Of a DNA stretch of 7,584 nt, positions 7,096 to 7,584 are shown piece after piece; the first letter of the stretch is position 1, and the number at the start of each line of letters is the position of its first letter. Both the position numbers and the translations under genes were made by a program. The notes beneath the pieces were generated by a model, which saw only the letters and a program-made list of their open reading frames with translations, ran no database searches and was not told where the DNA came from. This DNA comes from an uncultured Clostridia bacterium (GTDB lineage: Bacteria; Bacillota; Clostridia; Oscillospirales; Acutalibacteraceae). The stretch lies in NCBI GenBank assembly GCA_946539105.1, contig CAMNHG010000064.1:1-7584 (forward strand). Reading direction: 5' to 3'.

Positions 7096-7246
7096 TTTGA
7101 CCGTCCAATAGCTATAACGAATTATATTTGAAAAATGATTTAAATTTTTGTTTTTTTACAAGATTTTCTCATACCTAATGCCTAAAGTGGCAATTTATTT
7201 GCCTTTTAAAAGAACAAGGATTATTACTCTTCAGCGGTCTGACCGC

Positions 7247-7290
7247 AAAAAAGCTCCGCCGGAATCGGTCACCCGGCGGAGTCTTTTTCT
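7247..7290. terminator. Strong bidirectional intrinsic terminator
   Basis: CTCCGCCGG (7254-7262) pairs perfectly with CCGGCGGAG (7273-7281) around a 10-base loop. The right side is followed by TCTTTTTCTT and the left side is preceded by six A bases, so both strands have a GC-rich stem and a T-run. On the minus strand it would stop read-through toward the surface operon; on the plus strand it would end any transcript from the 7067 region. A small palindrome, GCGGTC-T-GACCGC (7234-7246), abuts it. Confidence 0.88.
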
Positions 7291-7295
7291 TGTTA

Positions 7296-7452
7296 TACTA
7301 ATTCCTGATAGAAAGTAGACTTATATTTTGCGAGGATTTTTTTCTCAAGACAAGGCGAAGGACGCGGCAAGGCTGACGCCTTGCAAGGACGACAACGCAG
7401 TATTGCGGAAAAAAGACCGCAAAGATTGTCTGCTTTTTATTAGGTATTAGTA
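7296..7452. mobile_element. MITE-like 157-bp element with terminal inverted repeats
   Basis: The ends are inverted copies: 7296-7320 matches the reverse complement of 7428-7452 at 21 of 25 positions, both starting TACTAAT. TTA flanks both sides (7293-7295 and 7453-7455), consistent with a 3-base target duplication, although TA-based alternatives are possible. The centre is a 7-bp hairpin (GCAAGGC-TGAC-GCCTTGC), and the arms between also pair imperfectly (TTTGCG next to T-runs on both arms), so the whole unit can fold as one long hairpin. It encodes no protein. It is probably a non-autonomous element moved by a transposase elsewhere; its family is not recognised. Confidence 0.7.
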
Positions 7453-7495
7453 TTAAAAGCGATTTGCAATTTTTACTTTTGTGTGATAGAATGAC

Positions 7496-7526
7496 AAAAG
7501 CACTCCCATCAAAAGATGAAAGTGCT
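7496..7526 (-). terminator. Intrinsic terminator of the tRNA-Cys transcript
   Basis: On the minus strand AGCACTTTCATC (7526-7515), a TTTT loop and GATGGGAGTGCT (7510-7499) form a 12-bp stem with two G-U pairs, followed by TTTGTCATT. It lies five bases after the tRNA CCA end. The plus-strand side lacks a T-run, so it works only for minus-strand transcripts. Confidence 0.8.
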
Positions 7527-7531
7527 CTGCT

Positions 7532-7584
7532 TGGAGGCGACAGGCGGATTTGAACCGCCGCATCAGAGTTTTGCAGACTCGTGC
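7532..7584 (-). tRNA. tRNA-Cys (GCA), 3' part only
   Basis: The minus strand shows the last 53 bases of a tRNA. The anticodon loop is CTGCAAA with anticodon GCA (7574-7572), the variable loop is GATGC, and the T-arm is GGCGG-TTCAAAT-CCGCC. The 3' acceptor strand TGTCGCC is followed by discriminator T and an encoded CCA (7534-7532). The 5' acceptor strand and most of the D-arm lie beyond the window. The anticodon stem (CGAGT/ACTCT) has a C-T mismatch at its base, the other four pairs being good. A terminator follows at once, so this is the last gene of its transcript. Confidence 0.93.

Noticed and set aside
7121..7126. A minus-strand TATAAT as the operon's main -10 box
   Set aside because: The 17-base position upstream is AAAAAT, with no -35 match, and it would give a leader of nearly 190 bases. 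The TTGACT/TAAAAT pair at 7001-7029 is better.
7102..7290. 6S RNA as the identity of the possible plus-strand transcript
   Set aside because: The length would suit, but the two ends do not pair into the long stem with a central bubble that 6S RNA requires.
7178..7318. A plus-strand 46-codon open frame starting ATG at 7178
   Set aside because: It has no ribosome site, runs through the terminator stem and ends inside the MITE-like repeat, so it is unlikely to be translated.

Overview
The window looks like a piece of a Bacillota (Clostridia) chromosome, most likely Ruminococcus or a related Oscillospiraceae. The clues are strong AGGAGG ribosome sites, moderately GC-rich genes beside AT-rich intergenic DNA, secreted proteins with fibronectin-type modules and Thr/Pro/Lys linkers, and an MBOAT/SGNH acyltransferase pair. 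The genus is inferred from style, not from a marker gene.

Everything that codes for protein is on the minus strand and reads right to left. In transcription order: a promoter near 7001-7029; an 842-residue secreted protein (4401-6929) with a Pro/Thr linker, six fibronectin-III-like domains, a short cell-wall-binding-like repeat and a C-terminal transglutaminase-like domain; a 795-residue paralogue of the same design (1944-4331); a 474-residue MBOAT O-acyltransferase of the AlgI/DltB type (454-1878); and the first 147 codons of a membrane-anchored AlgX/AlgJ/DHHW-like protein (1-441), cut by the window edge. The spacers are 69, 65 and 12 bases. No convincing terminator lies between the genes, so they probably form one operon that continues past the left edge.

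The right end (about 6930-7584) has no convincing protein gene. It holds the operon promoter, a possible plus-strand promoter, a strong two-way intrinsic terminator (about 7247-7290), a 157-bp palindromic MITE-like element flanked by TTA on both sides (7296-7452), a minus-strand terminator (7496-7526) and the 3' part of a tRNA-Cys gene (7532-7584). The operon is therefore insulated from the tRNA unit upstream of it.

Working model (inference): the MBOAT protein passes an acyl group, probably acetyl, across the membrane and the SGNH-like partner places it on a surface glycan. The two transglutaminase-like proteins act outside the cell on peptide or protein bonds, held or spaced by the FN3 rods and wall-binding repeats. 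Linking surface O-acylation to a duplicated pair of long transglutaminase-like proteins is the most interesting system in the window.
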